A stretch of DNA of 64,000 nt from Methanococcus aeolicus Nankai-3 (GTDB lineage: Archaea; AGJL01; Methanococci; Methanococcales; Methanococcaceae), in the NCBI RefSeq assembly GCF_000017185.1, contig NC_009635.1, positions 312,563 to 376,562 of the forward strand, in the 5' to 3' direction. The notes beneath the pieces were generated by a model that had not been told where the DNA came from, ran no database searches, and saw only the letters and a list, made by a program, of their open reading frames with translations. Below, piece after piece: positions 55,107 through 63,768 of the stretch. A program made the translations under genes and the position numbers. The stretch's first letter is position 1, and each line of letters opens with the position of its first letter.

Positions 55107-56321
55107 ATGATTCAAAAATGTATCGTTTGTGGAAAGGAATATGATATTGACGAAATTATATATACTTGCGAATGTGGCTCATTGTTGGAGATAATCTATG
55201 ATTATGAGGCAATAAAAGAAAATATATCAAAAGAGGAGCTCCGGAAAAGAAGAATAGGAGTATGGAGATATTTAGAATATTTGCCAGTGAAAGACCCTAA
55301 AAAGATTGTATCGCTATGGGAAGGTGGAACTCCATTATATAAATGTGATAATCTTGCAAAAAAATTAGGATTAAAGGAGTTATATGTTAAAAATGAAGGA
55401 GCTAACCCAACAGGAAGTTTCAAAGACAGAGGTATGACAATGGGAACAACACGAGCAAATGAGCTTGGAGTTGAAATAATAGGTTGTGCATCTACTGGAA
55501 ATACTTCGGCATCATTGGCAGCATATACAGCAAAATCTAATAAAAAGTGCATTGTATTATTACCTAGTGGAAATGTTGCACTTGGAAAACTTGCTCAGGC
55601 TATGTTTTATGGTGCAAAAGTTATACAAATCAATGGAAACTTTGATGATGCTATGGATATGGTTAAAGAATTGGCATTACAAGGTAAAATATATTTATTA
55701 AATTCAATAAATCCATTTAGATTGGAAGGTCAAAAAACCATTGGATTTGAGATTTGCGACCAGTTGGATTGGGAAGTTCCAGATAGAGTAATACTTCCAG
55801 TTGGAAATGCGGGAAATATAAGTGCAATATGGAAAGGATTTAAAGAATTTAAAGAAACAGGGATAATAGATAAATTACCAAAAATGACAGGAATTCAAGC
55901 GGAAGGAGCTAAACCAATCGTAGAAGCATTTAAGAAAGGAGTAAAAGAAATAATTCCAGAAGAGCACCCAGAAACAATAGCTACGGCAATTAGAATCGGA
56001 AATCCTGTAAATTATACAAAAGCAATGGATGCAATATACTCCTCGAATGGATTTGCTGATTCAGTGAATGATGAGGAAATAACAAAAGCTCAAAAATTGC
56101 TTGCTCAAACAGAAGGAATATTTGTAGAGCCTGCATCAGCGGCATCAATAGCAGGACTTATAAAATTAATAGAAACAGGCGTTATTGACAAAAATGAAAA
56201 AATTGTATGTATCACCACAGGAAATGGATTAAAAGACCCAGATGCAGCAATAAGGGTAAGCGATAAACCTATTGAAATTGAATGTGATATGGACATATTA
56301 AATGATGTAATTAATGAATAA
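55107..56321 (+). CDS. thrC: Threonine synthase
   Basis: 404 residues of the PLP fold type II family. The PLP Lys is in NPTGSFKDRGM (about 101-111), with the phosphate-binding loop LPVGNAGNISA; an N-terminal zinc-ribbon-like part (CIVCGKEYD ... CECGS) is typical of archaeal forms. It converts O-phosphohomoserine to threonine. GTGAT precedes the ATG. Confidence 0.94.
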   Translation: MIQKCIVCGKEYDIDEIIYTCECGSLLEIIYDYEAIKENISKEELRKRRIGVWRYLEYLPVKDPKKIVSLWEGGTPLYKCDNLAKKLGLKELYVKNEGANPTGSFKDRGMTMGTTRANELGVEIIGCASTGNTSASLAAYTAKSNKKCIVLLPSGNVALGKLAQAMFYGAKVIQINGNFDDAMDMVKELALQGKIYLLNSINPFRLEGQKTIGFEICDQLDWEVPDRVILPVGNAGNISAIWKGFKEFKETGIIDKLPKMTGIQAEGAKPIVEAFKKGVKEIIPEEHPETIATAIRIGNPVNYTKAMDAIYSSNGFADSVNDEEITKAQKLLAQTEGIFVEPASAASIAGLIKLIETGVIDKNEKIVCITTGNGLKDPDAAIRVSDKPIEIECDMDILNDVINE

Positions 56322-56408
56322 ATATGCAATAAAATTAATTATATAATATAAAATAATAAAAATGAAAAAAATATATAATATATTATTTATCCTATATTAT
56401 TATATATT

Positions 56409-56541
56409 TATAGTCTGTTCGAGAACTTTTTATGATAACGAAGAGACATTATTCTATATTTATTATAAGATTTATCTAATTATAATAAATATCGTAAGAT
56501 GGCATCAGACATTTAAGAACTCACTTTCCGAACAGAATATA
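56409..56541. repeat. 133-bp MITE-like element upstream of leuD
   Basis: The ends TATAGTCTGTTCG (56409-56421) and CGAACAGAATATA (56529-56541) are inverted repeats with one mismatch pair. The left 23 bases are identical to the element at 29410, but the interior lacks the hairpin module. It ends 33 bases before leuD. Confidence 0.8.
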
Positions 56542-56574
56542 TATTAACATTATTCAAAGATAAAAGGCGATATA

Positions 56575-57081
56575 ATGGATAAAACAATAGAAGGAAAAGT
56601 ATGGAAATTTGGAGATAATATCGATACAGATGCAATATTACCTGCAAGATACTTAGTTTATACCACAGAAGAAGAATTGGCAAAATTTGTAATGGCTGGA
56701 ACAGACCCAGAATTTGCTGAAAAAGTGGAAAAAGGAGACATCATAATAGGGGGAACAAACTTTGGCTCTGGTTCAAGTAGGGAACATGCACCAATGGGAT
56801 TAAAAGGAGCAGGTATATCTTTGGTAATAGCTGAAAGTTTTGCAAGAATATTTTACAGAAATTCAATAAATATCGGGCTTCCATTATTGGAATGTAAAGA
56901 CATCACAAAACATGTGAATGAAGGAGATGTTTTACAAATAAATTTAGACGAAGGAACCATAATAAACAAAACAACAGGAAAAGAGTTAAAAGGTCAAAAA
57001 CTTCCCGAGTTTATGATGGATATACTTAATGATGGCGGATTAATGCCACATTTAAAAAAGAAGTTATCGTCTAATGAATAA
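56575..57081 (+). CDS. leuD: 3-isopropylmalate dehydratase small subunit (LeuD)
   Basis: 168 residues of the aconitase swivel domain: [18 protein letters not shown] and [14 protein letters not shown]. The substrate-loop sequence YLVY (about 24-27) is that of the isopropylmalate/citramalate enzyme; homoaconitase small subunits have YLRT at this place. So it should pair with LeuC (202-1479), not HacA, though neither is adjacent. GGCGAT precedes the ATG. Confidence 0.9.
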   Translation: MDKTIEGKVWKFGDNIDTDAILPARYLVYTTEEELAKFVMAGTDPEFAEKVEKGDIIIGGTNFGSGSSREHAPMGLKGAGISLVIAESFARIFYRNSINIGLPLLECKDITKHVNEGDVLQINLDEGTIINKTTGKELKGQKLPEFMMDILNDGGLMPHLKKKLSSNE

Positions 57082-57163
57082 ATAACTATATTATTTTTTT
57101 ATATGGTGGAGCTCCCGAATATATATACCATATTTTTTAATTTTTTAAATTGGTGATTAATTA

Positions 57164-57811
57164 ATGAAAAAACATTTGAATAAACATGGCAAAAAATACC
57201 AAGCCTTTTTTGCCATTGGAATATGTTCAATGCTGTTATTTACTGGATATTTTTATAGGGACCCCGATAGAACAATGCCCATTCAAGATAATATTTGTAT
57301 ATCTCCTGCTGATGGGAAAGTTATGTATATTTATGAATATAATGGTTCTCCAATATTGTTTAAAGATGGAAATAAATATGTGTTAAATAATATTTCAAAA
57401 TATTACCCAAATGGTTGTGTTGTTGTCGGTATTTTCATGTCTCCATTTGATGTCCATTATAACAGAGCTCCGATGAATGGAACTGTAATATTAAATCATC
57501 ATGTTGATGGAGGATTTTATCCTGCATACGATGAAATAAACTCAAAAAAGAACGAAAGAAATATAATCATTATTAAAAATAAATATGGCGAAAATATAGG
57601 AGTTGTGCAAATTGCAGGTATTGCAGCAAGACGAGTAGTTTCTTATGTTAATGAAGGAGATACCGTAGAAATAGGTCAAAAAATAGGTCAAATAAAATTA
57701 GGTTCTCAAACAGCAATTATACTTCCAAAAGATAAATACAATATAACTGTAAAAATGGATGAACAAACCTATGCAGGAGAGACCATAATTGCCAAAAGAA
57801 TAGCCAATTAA
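57164..57811 (+). CDS. asd: Archaetidylserine decarboxylase proenzyme (Psd family)
   Basis: 215 residues. An N-terminal membrane segment (AFFAIGICSMLLFTGYF) is followed by the PSD-A pattern: FYRDPDRTMP, SPADGKVMYI, FMSPFDVHYNRAPMNG and the self-cleavage site KLGSQTAI, where Ser becomes the pyruvoyl group. It makes archaetidylethanolamine from archaetidylserine. GGTGAT precedes the ATG. Located 82 bases after leuD, with a GGAGCTCC palindrome between. Confidence 0.88.
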   Translation: MKKHLNKHGKKYQAFFAIGICSMLLFTGYFYRDPDRTMPIQDNICISPADGKVMYIYEYNGSPILFKDGNKYVLNNISKYYPNGCVVVGIFMSPFDVHYNRAPMNGTVILNHHVDGGFYPAYDEINSKKNERNIIIIKNKYGENIGVVQIAGIAARRVVSYVNEGDTVEIGQKIGQIKLGSQTAIILPKDKYNITVKMDEQTYAGETIIAKRIAN

Positions 57812-58040
57812 TATAGTAAGTTCAATAACTCTCTTCCTTATCCGTCCAATTATTACGAATTTCTTAATTTATAAATTTCTTAATTTATAGGCATATGGTA
57901 GAGATTTTAGTTTAATATGATATCTAAATTTTTCTCTAAAAAATTTATACGACCTTAAAAATTCCTCCGGAATTTTGGGTCGTAAAAACTCCTTCGGAGT
58001 TTTGAGATGGTTTAGTGAATAATACCGAAGATTGACTATA
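57812..58040. repeat. 229-bp MITE-like element with two-hairpin module
   Basis: Left end TATAGTAAGTTCAATAACTC, right end CCGAAGATTGACTATA (to 58040). Inside is a duplicated ATTTCTTAATTTATA, then, on the minus strand, CATCTC, hairpin AAAACTCC-GAA-GGAGTTTT (57985-58003), TACGACC and hairpin AAAATTCC-GGA-GGAATTTT (57958-57976), closed by an inverted GGTCGT/ACGACC pair. Ends match the 51727 family; the module matches 29434 and 59991. Confidence 0.8.
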
Positions 58041-58154
58041 TATAGTGTTTTCAGAACGAAAATTCAAACATTATATTTATAAATTATTTTTATATATTTG
58101 CTTTTTTTAAATATTTACTATAATTAATAATTTAATTTTTTAAAGTGGGATATT

Positions 58155-59105
58155 ATGGAATTTACAAACGAAATTAGCAATTCTTTGAGAGTTACAAAAG
58201 ATGAGCTAATTAATACAATACTTGAAAAAGTATATGATATAAGAAAGGAATTGAATTTAAACCATTGTGATATTAATATTGTGAATATAGAATTAAAAGA
58301 TATAAACAGTAGTAGTGGCGACAATGATAAAAATAATAAAAATTGTTATTTAACAATATATGCCCACACTCGTTCAGATAAATCTTCATTAATAGGTCCG
58401 GGGGGATGGGTGATCGGAAAATTGAGAGAAGAATTAAAAGAATTAATTGATAAAAATTTAATTATAATTGTGGAAGATTATGGAGATAAAATAATAAACA
58501 ATGAAAAAAAAGAAAAAGCCTTAAATTATTTATTGAATATTGGATTAAATAAAGGAGACAATATTGCCGTGCTTGTTCAATGTGAATATGACATTTCAAT
58601 TATTGATTATTTAAAGAATTATTATACCGTATATGCCCTGTCTTTTGAGGCTGGAACTTTTGTTCTACCATATAAAAATAAGAATATTATTAAGGATTAT
58701 TTGATATCCAATAAAATACCTCATAAATTTATATCCTGTAAATTAGATAAATCTATTTTATCGTTATTATCCGATGAATTCCCCTGCGATTTAGCCTGTA
58801 ATAGTTTGATAAATTATGCTGTTGAAGAATGTAAAAATAAAAATATAAAATATTTTATTAATAATCATGGTAAAAATAAATATGATAAAAAATATAATAT
58901 ACGAATCATAAATTTCTTGGAGCTCCATCCATTTAAAAAGTCTTCATTTAAAAATTATTTAAGCTGCCCTTTAATGATACAATCATGTAAAAAGAATAAA
59001 AATACCAAAATAAAGTTAATAAATAAAGTAGTGAGCGATACATATGATGGATTAATGGAGCCAACAGGGAGCTCCGAGAAGATTATGAAAATATTAAATT
59101 TGTAG
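58155..59105 (+). CDS. KH-domain protein of unknown function
   Basis: 316 residues. A KH-type motif, LIGPGGWVIGKLREELKEL (about 75-93), suggests RNA binding. A central alpha-beta domain (ALNYLLNIGLNKGDNIAVLV; SFEAGTFVLPYK) and a C-terminal segment with LSCPLMIQSCKK (about 277) follow; the layout recalls tRNA-thiolation or PP-loop proteins, but no PP-loop SGGxDS motif is present. The linker is rich in Asn/Lys. GTGGGAT precedes the ATG. It is followed by the minD-like gene after 74 bases. Confidence 0.6.
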   Translation: MEFTNEISNSLRVTKDELINTILEKVYDIRKELNLNHCDINIVNIELKDINSSSGDNDKNNKNCYLTIYAHTRSDKSSLIGPGGWVIGKLREELKELIDKNLIIIVEDYGDKIINNEKKEKALNYLLNIGLNKGDNIAVLVQCEYDISIIDYLKNYYTVYALSFEAGTFVLPYKNKNIIKDYLISNKIPHKFISCKLDKSILSLLSDEFPCDLACNSLINYAVEECKNKNIKYFINNHGKNKYDKKYNIRIINFLELHPFKKSSFKNYLSCPLMIQSCKKNKNTKIKLINKVVSDTYDGLMEPTGSSEKIMKILNL

Positions 59106-59179
59106 TATAATAATATAAATATAATATAAATATGTATTAATACATTATTTACTTTTATTATTAATCATTTGGTGAGTAT

Positions 59180-59965
59180 ATGATAATCACTGTGGCGTCT
59201 GGAAAAGGAGGTGTTGGAAAAACCACCACCACAGCAAATTTAGGGGTTGCCCTTTCAAAAATAGGAAAAAATGTCCTAATAGTAGATGGAGATATTTCAA
59301 TGGCAAATCTTGCCCTAATATTTGGATTTGAGAAAAAAAGACCCTCCTTGCATGAAGTTCTTTCTGAGGAATGTGAAGTTGGAGAAGCAATATATAAACA
59401 TAATTCTGGAGTATCTGTTTTACCTGCTAGTTTATCTATTGAAGGATATAAAAAATCGGATTTGGACATATTTCCGGATGCAATTTCGGAGGTTGCCGAC
59501 GATTATGATTATGTGTTAATTGATGCCCCAGCAGGATTAAATAGGGATATGGCAATACATCTAGCAATTGCTGATAAGGTTCTTATAGTTCTAACACCTG
59601 AATTATTTTCAATAGCAGATGGATTAAAGATAAAACAAAGTAGCGAAATGGCGGGGACTTCAATAATTGGCGCTATTTTAAATAGGACTGGGAGAGATTA
59701 TGGGGAAATGAAAATTGATGAAATTGAAATGATTGTTCAGGAAAAAATTATATGTGCCATACCAGAGGATGGAAATATAAGAAATTCCACCCTTAAACGA
59801 AGAAGTGTAATAGAATATGACCCAAACACCCCCGCATCAAAGGCATATATGGAGCTTGCACTAAAAATAACAGGTTCTTATGTAAGCGTAAATAAAATAG
59901 AAGAAATATATAATGAAAATTTGACTTCCAAAATAAAAAGATTTTTTTCAAAATTTAAAAGATAG
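59180..59965 (+). CDS. minD: MinD/ParA-type ATPase
   Basis: 261 residues with the deviant Walker A VASGKGGVGKTTTTANLG (about 5-22), IDAPAG (about 114), and a C-terminal helix (TSKIKRFFSKFKR) rich in Lys and Phe that resembles a membrane-targeting amphipathic helix. Archaeal MinD homologues position membrane or polar structures. GGTGAG precedes the ATG. It shares a neighbourhood with a GTPase and SepF, suggesting cell-surface or division organisation. Confidence 0.88.
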   Translation: MIITVASGKGGVGKTTTTANLGVALSKIGKNVLIVDGDISMANLALIFGFEKKRPSLHEVLSEECEVGEAIYKHNSGVSVLPASLSIEGYKKSDLDIFPDAISEVADDYDYVLIDAPAGLNRDMAIHLAIADKVLIVLTPELFSIADGLKIKQSSEMAGTSIIGAILNRTGRDYGEMKIDEIEMIVQEKIICAIPEDGNIRNSTLKRRSVIEYDPNTPASKAYMELALKITGSYVSVNKIEEIYNENLTSKIKRFFSKFKR

Positions 59966-59966
59966 T

Positions 59967-60178
59967 TACAGTCTGTTCGAGAACTTTTTACATCTCAAAA
60001 TCGCAAAGCGATTTTTACGATTTTAAAAAAGCAAAGCTTTTTTATAACAATATCAATTGTATATAGTCAATCTTCGGTCTTTTTCACTAAACCGTGTGCT
60101 ATTAAAAGATAAATTACACAGGCCCATAGGAACAAACTTTCTGGAAATACCATATATAGTAAAAACCGAAGGTTTTTA
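59967..60178. repeat. Composite repeat: MITE left end plus other element ends
   Basis: TACAGTCTGTTCG at 59967-59979, then about 80 bases nearly identical to 29423-29500, including the hairpins AAAATCGC-AAA-GCGATTTT and AAAAAAGC-AAA-GCTTTTTT. It then switches at about 60057 to ATAGTCAATCTTCGGT, an end of the 51727 family, and later GGAACAAACTTTCTGG and AAAAACCGAAGGTTTTT (60161-60177). The expected CGAACAGACTATA right end is missing. It reads as one element cut by another. It begins one base after the minD stop. Confidence 0.75.
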
Positions 60179-60275
60179 CATAATGGTTATTATTTATTGG
60201 GAGCTCCCAATAAAAGTTTTATAATATTAATAAAAATAAAAAAATATATGGATTTAGTTAAAATTAAGGTATAAT

Positions 60276-60845
60276 ATGATAGATTTAAATGATGAAGCAG
60301 TCGATTTTAAAATAGTATTAATTGGTCCCGAAAATTCAGGTAAGTCCGCAATAATAAATTCCATTTTTGGAAAATATATTTCTACGGTTTCGGAAGTAGG
60401 TGGCACAACCAAAATGCCCATAAAAAAATTTTGGGGCCAGATTAAAATAGGAAAATCCAAGAAAAATCCAAAATTTGCAAAATTATCATTTGTAGATTTA
60501 GGAGGATTATATGCGGGTGAAAAAAAATCCCCCATAATGGTGGGCAGAATATTGGATGAAACATACAAAGAAATAGATAATGCCCATTTAATAATTCATG
60601 TTGTTGATGGTAAAAAGGGACTTTCAAAAAGTTTTGAAAAACTCCATCATTTACTTAAATATAGATACCAAAAACCAATTATAGTAGTTATATCTAAAAG
60701 TGATTTGATAGATGCCAATAATATCAATGATTTAAAAAATCATATCGAGAAACGATTGGAAAATAAAACCATAATTACTTCAACAATAACATACCAAGGC
60801 ATAACTGAATTACTTAATACCATAATAGAATTATTAAAAAAATAA
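60276..60845 (+). CDS. Small Ras-like GTP-binding protein
   Basis: 189 residues: G1 GPENSGKSAI (about 14-23), G2 Thr in VGGTTKMP, G3 DLGG (about 74-77), G4 SKSD (about 146-149). The DLGG and the short length fit archaeal Arf/Rab-like GTPases. AAGGT precedes the ATG. Between the MinD-like ATPase and SepF, so a role in membrane or division dynamics is a reasonable guess, not established. Confidence 0.82.
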   Translation: MIDLNDEAVDFKIVLIGPENSGKSAIINSIFGKYISTVSEVGGTTKMPIKKFWGQIKIGKSKKNPKFAKLSFVDLGGLYAGEKKSPIMVGRILDETYKEIDNAHLIIHVVDGKKGLSKSFEKLHHLLKYRYQKPIIVVISKSDLIDANNINDLKNHIEKRLENKTIITSTITYQGITELLNTIIELLKK

Positions 60846-60909
60846 TATTAAAATAATACACATATAAATAATGCTAATATATAAATAATATTTGATAAAT
60901 AGGATAAAA

Positions 60910-61059
60910 TATAGTAAATCTGCAATTCGTGGCACATACTAATATTAATAATAATTAGTTGATAATTTAGTTATATTTTATGAATAAAGTGGGTAAAATT
61001 TAGAGATAATTTTGAGATTTACGACCCCTATTAACACAAATATCTGCTGATTTACTATA
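60910..61059. repeat. 150-bp MITE-like element upstream of sepF
   Basis: The ends TATAGTAAATCTGCA (60910-60924) and TGCTGATTTACTATA (61045-61059) are inverted repeats, 11 bases exact at the tips. The interior is AT-rich with TGAGATTTACGACC, a possible trace of the two-hairpin module. It ends 44 bases before sepF. Confidence 0.75.
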
Positions 61060-61103
61060 TGCATATTGTGATATAATATGGGGGAGCTCCCTTAGGTGAT
61101 AGT

Positions 61104-61553
61104 ATGTTTGAATCGTTAAAAGAAATATTCCAAGGAAAAAAAACAAAATCCTCAAATTTGACATATGGTGTTAGTTCAATTGAAGATTATGAATATGATG
61201 AAATACCTGTTCAGATTAATGACGATAGCAATATTATAAAAATGAAAGCATGTGATCTTGAAGATTATAGGGATGCTACTGATATAACAGTATTGGTGGA
61301 AGCTGGTTACATTGTCATTGCAAATACTATTGATATGGAAAGAGATATGAATGAAGATTATGCTGCGGTATTAAAATATTTACAGGAAAAAATTGCAGAA
61401 TGCGATGGCAATATTGTTATGTTAGCACCTAAAAAAATAATGGCCGTTCCAAAAAATGTGGTAATTGAAAAATTAATTAAGGAACCGGAGGATTTAAATA
61501 AACCATCTCAAAATGCTGAATCCAGTAGCAGTATTGGGGAATCCAAGAAATAA
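61104..61553 (+). CDS. sepF: Cell division protein SepF (archaeal)
   Basis: 149 residues. The N-terminus MFESLKEIFQGKK is an amphipathic membrane-targeting helix; the core domain runs about 45-125 (ACDLEDYRDATDITVLVEAG, VLKYLQEKIAECDGNIVML). The tail of about 20 residues is Ser/Gln-rich. SepF links FtsZ to the membrane in archaea that lack FtsA. AGGTGAT precedes the ATG. It is next to a MinD-like ATPase, a GTPase and the marker 8 gene. Confidence 0.88.
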   Translation: MFESLKEIFQGKKTKSSNLTYGVSSIEDYEYDEIPVQINDDSNIIKMKACDLEDYRDATDITVLVEAGYIVIANTIDMERDMNEDYAAVLKYLQEKIAECDGNIVMLAPKKIMAVPKNVVIEKLIKEPEDLNKPSQNAESSSSIGESKK

Positions 61554-61569
61554 AAAATGGGGGGAAAAT

Positions 61570-62472
61570 ATGGAGGATATTCATATAATGGAAGCACTTG
61601 GAAAATCAAAAATAGTAGTAAAAAACGGAAAAGTCGTTGAAGTGGGCGAACCTTTGATAAAATACTGTCCATTATTTGCAAAGCACAGGGGCATAAATGA
61701 ATTAAATAAAGATACAATTAAAGAAAATATTGAATTTAGAATAAAAGAATTTGGATTATTTACCGAAAATAGAGTTGTTGAAACCAAAGAATATGTCGTG
61801 GGTTTTGGAACATCTGAAATATTCTTAACTGCTTTAAAAAATAAATTACTTGATGCCGTGGTAATTGTTAGCGATTGTGCTGGAACAATTATAACTGATA
61901 ATCCATATTTAGTTCAAGGACTATGTGGGCGAATATCTGGCATAATAAAAACCACACCAATTCCAAAAGTTATTGAAAAAATAGAAAATGCTGGAGGGGT
62001 TGTGCTAAATAAAGAAAATGCAGAAATTAACCAGTATAAAGGAGTTAAAAAGGCATTGGAATTAGGCTATAAAAAAATAGGGGTAAGCATAGGTAATTTG
62101 GAGGATGCCAAAAAAATTAAAGAGTTGGAAAACCAAATAATTACTAATGCCGAATGTTCTATAAAGGCTAAATCCGACCCAGTTCAAGATGTAAAAATAA
62201 TAACTTTTGGAGTTCATACAACAGGATATAGCAAATTAGAATTTAAAAAATTTGTCAAATATTTTGATTTGACAACATGCTGTGCTTCAAAAGGTGTTTT
62301 AGGGGCAGTTAAAGGTCATGTAAAGATTCAAGTTGGAAAATCCGTTCCGATATTTGCACTTTCTCAAAATGGGAAAGAATTAATAATAGAACGAATGAAA
62401 GAATTGGAACGACCATTATTAATTACACCAAATGATGAATTGCCTGTGGTCAAGGGAGATTTTTATATTTAA
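61570..62472 (+). CDS. Methanogenesis marker protein 8 (DUF2099)
   Basis: About 300 residues. The N-terminal GKVVEVGEPLIKYCPLFAKH and SDCAGTIITDNPYLVQGLCG with several Cys (YCPLF, CCASKG) match the methanogen-only marker 8 family, whose biochemical role is not established. I start at the ATG with GGGGGAAAAT upstream; the longer frame would overlap sepF. The gap to sepF is 16 bases, so the two are probably co-transcribed. Confidence 0.8.
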   Translation: MEDIHIMEALGKSKIVVKNGKVVEVGEPLIKYCPLFAKHRGINELNKDTIKENIEFRIKEFGLFTENRVVETKEYVVGFGTSEIFLTALKNKLLDAVVIVSDCAGTIITDNPYLVQGLCGRISGIIKTTPIPKVIEKIENAGGVVLNKENAEINQYKGVKKALELGYKKIGVSIGNLEDAKKIKELENQIITNAECSIKAKSDPVQDVKIITFGVHTTGYSKLEFKKFVKYFDLTTCCASKGVLGAVKGHVKIQVGKSVPIFALSQNGKELIIERMKELERPLLITPNDELPVVKGDFYI

Positions 62473-62576
62473 ATATTTATTTTTAATATATTATTACTAT
62501 TTTCCTATTTTTCTATTTATATATTATAAATTTAAAATAATAAAAAAATAAAACAAGATAAACAAAAATTATTAAA

Positions 62577-63491
62577 TTATTTGCTAAAAATATATTTAAA
62601 TACTGCTTTTTGGGCATGAAGTCTATTTTCGGCTTCATCATATACAACGGATTGTTCTCCATCGATTACCTCGTCAGTTATTTCCATACCCCTATTTGCA
62701 GGTAAACAGTGCATAACAATAGCATCTTTTTTAGCATAACTTAAAAGTTTTTCATTTATTTGATATGGAGGGAATATTTTTAAAACTTCATCGATATTTT
62801 TATTTTTATCACTCATACTAACCCATACATCAGTATAAAGCACATCGGCATCTTTTGCACAGATTATTGCATCATCTGTTATAGTTATACTACCCTCCCC
62901 CTGTTTATCTATTATTTGTTGTGCCATTTTAACAAATTTTTCATTTGGTTCATAACCTTCGGGAGTGGCAACAAATATATCCATACCCATAATGGCACAT
63001 CCTAAAATAAGGGAATTGCAAACATTATTTCCATCTCCGAAATATGCAAATTTAAGACCACTTAATTTATTTTTATGTTCTTTGATTGTTAAAAGGTCAG
63101 CTAATATTTGGCATGGATGAGATAAATCACTTAAAGCATTTATAACTGGAACATTTCCATATTTAGTAAAGTCTTCGAGTGTACTGTGTTCTTTAACTCG
63201 GGCAACAATTACATCTACAAATCTACTTAATACTTTTGCCGTATCTTTTGTGCTTTCTTTCTTACTCACATGAGTTTCCCCCGTGTTTAATGTTAAAGAA
63301 TGCCCACCCAATTCATTTACAGCAATATCAAAGCTTATTCTCGTTCTTGTCGATGGACTTTCGAAAATCAATGCTACGGTTTTTTCTTTTAAAATATTTT
63401 CTGATTTTCTATTTTTTTTAAAATATATTGCATCATTTAATATATTTTCAATATCTTTTCTTTCTAAATTTTCAAGAGTTAGGAGATGCAC
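62577..63491 (-). CDS. argF: Ornithine carbamoyltransferase
   Basis: 304 residues: carbamoyl-phosphate loop SPSTRTR (about 50-56), HPCQ (about 130), ornithine-side motifs DVWVSM and HCLPANRG (about 264-271). It forms citrulline for arginine synthesis. The start is a GTG at 63491 with GGTGA 4 bases upstream. The enzyme length is typical. Confidence 0.95.
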   Translation of the reverse strand: MHLLTLENLERKDIENILNDAIYFKKNRKSENILKEKTVALIFESPSTRTRISFDIAVNELGGHSLTLNTGETHVSKKESTKDTAKVLSRFVDVIVARVKEHSTLEDFTKYGNVPVINALSDLSHPCQILADLLTIKEHKNKLSGLKFAYFGDGNNVCNSLILGCAIMGMDIFVATPEGYEPNEKFVKMAQQIIDKQGEGSITITDDAIICAKDADVLYTDVWVSMSDKNKNIDEVLKIFPPYQINEKLLSYAKKDAIVMHCLPANRGMEITDEVIDGEQSVVYDEAENRLHAQKAVFKYIFSK

Positions 63492-63612
63492 GGTATCACC
63501 AATAAAAAGTATATCTATTACGGCAGGTTCAGGAATTTTTTAACTTCAAAATATTTTATATTATTGATATTTTATGCCGTTATAGCAGATATGGATAATA
63601 TATAATATTAAA

Positions 63613-63643
63613 GGAACTGACATTTTGAACATGCTATATACGC
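63613..63643. repeat. Isolated end of a short repeat element
   Basis: GGAACTGACATTTTGAACATGCTATATA resembles the right ends of the 20910 and 29410 elements (GGAAC...TTGAACAT-CTATA). The matching left end is not obvious, so it is a fragment. The rest of the spacer to 63768 is AT-rich with one GGGAGCTCCC at 63741. Confidence 0.45.
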
Positions 63644-63768
63644 CGATATTCTCGTAATATAATTTTATAAAATAATATATTTATAAAATAATGAGATGGT
63701 ATATTTATATAATATAGTATTTAAACCATATAGTATATTTGGGAGCTCCCTGTTAGTAAAATATTTTA

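Larger units (their letters stand above)
3114..63749. repeat. Highly iterated palindrome GGAGCTCC (43 copies counted by hand)
   Basis: Exact copies start at 3114, 3342, 4136, 4626, 5005, 7597, 8018, 8325, 14592, 16265, 16901, 17998, 19126, 19134, 21152, 22817, 24795, 25196, 26246, 27797, 28965, 32409, 33664, 35405, 35518, 35556, 38195, 40723, 47231, 49074, 51298, 51492, 51712, 53273, 53647, 54272, 55235, 57108, 58919, 59068, 60200, 61083 and 63742. They occur in genes and spacers; many extend to GGGAGCTCCC. One-sided variants (GGAGCTCT, AGAGCTCC) are also common. At about 30% G+C roughly 0.1 exact copy would be expected. Confidence 0.9.
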
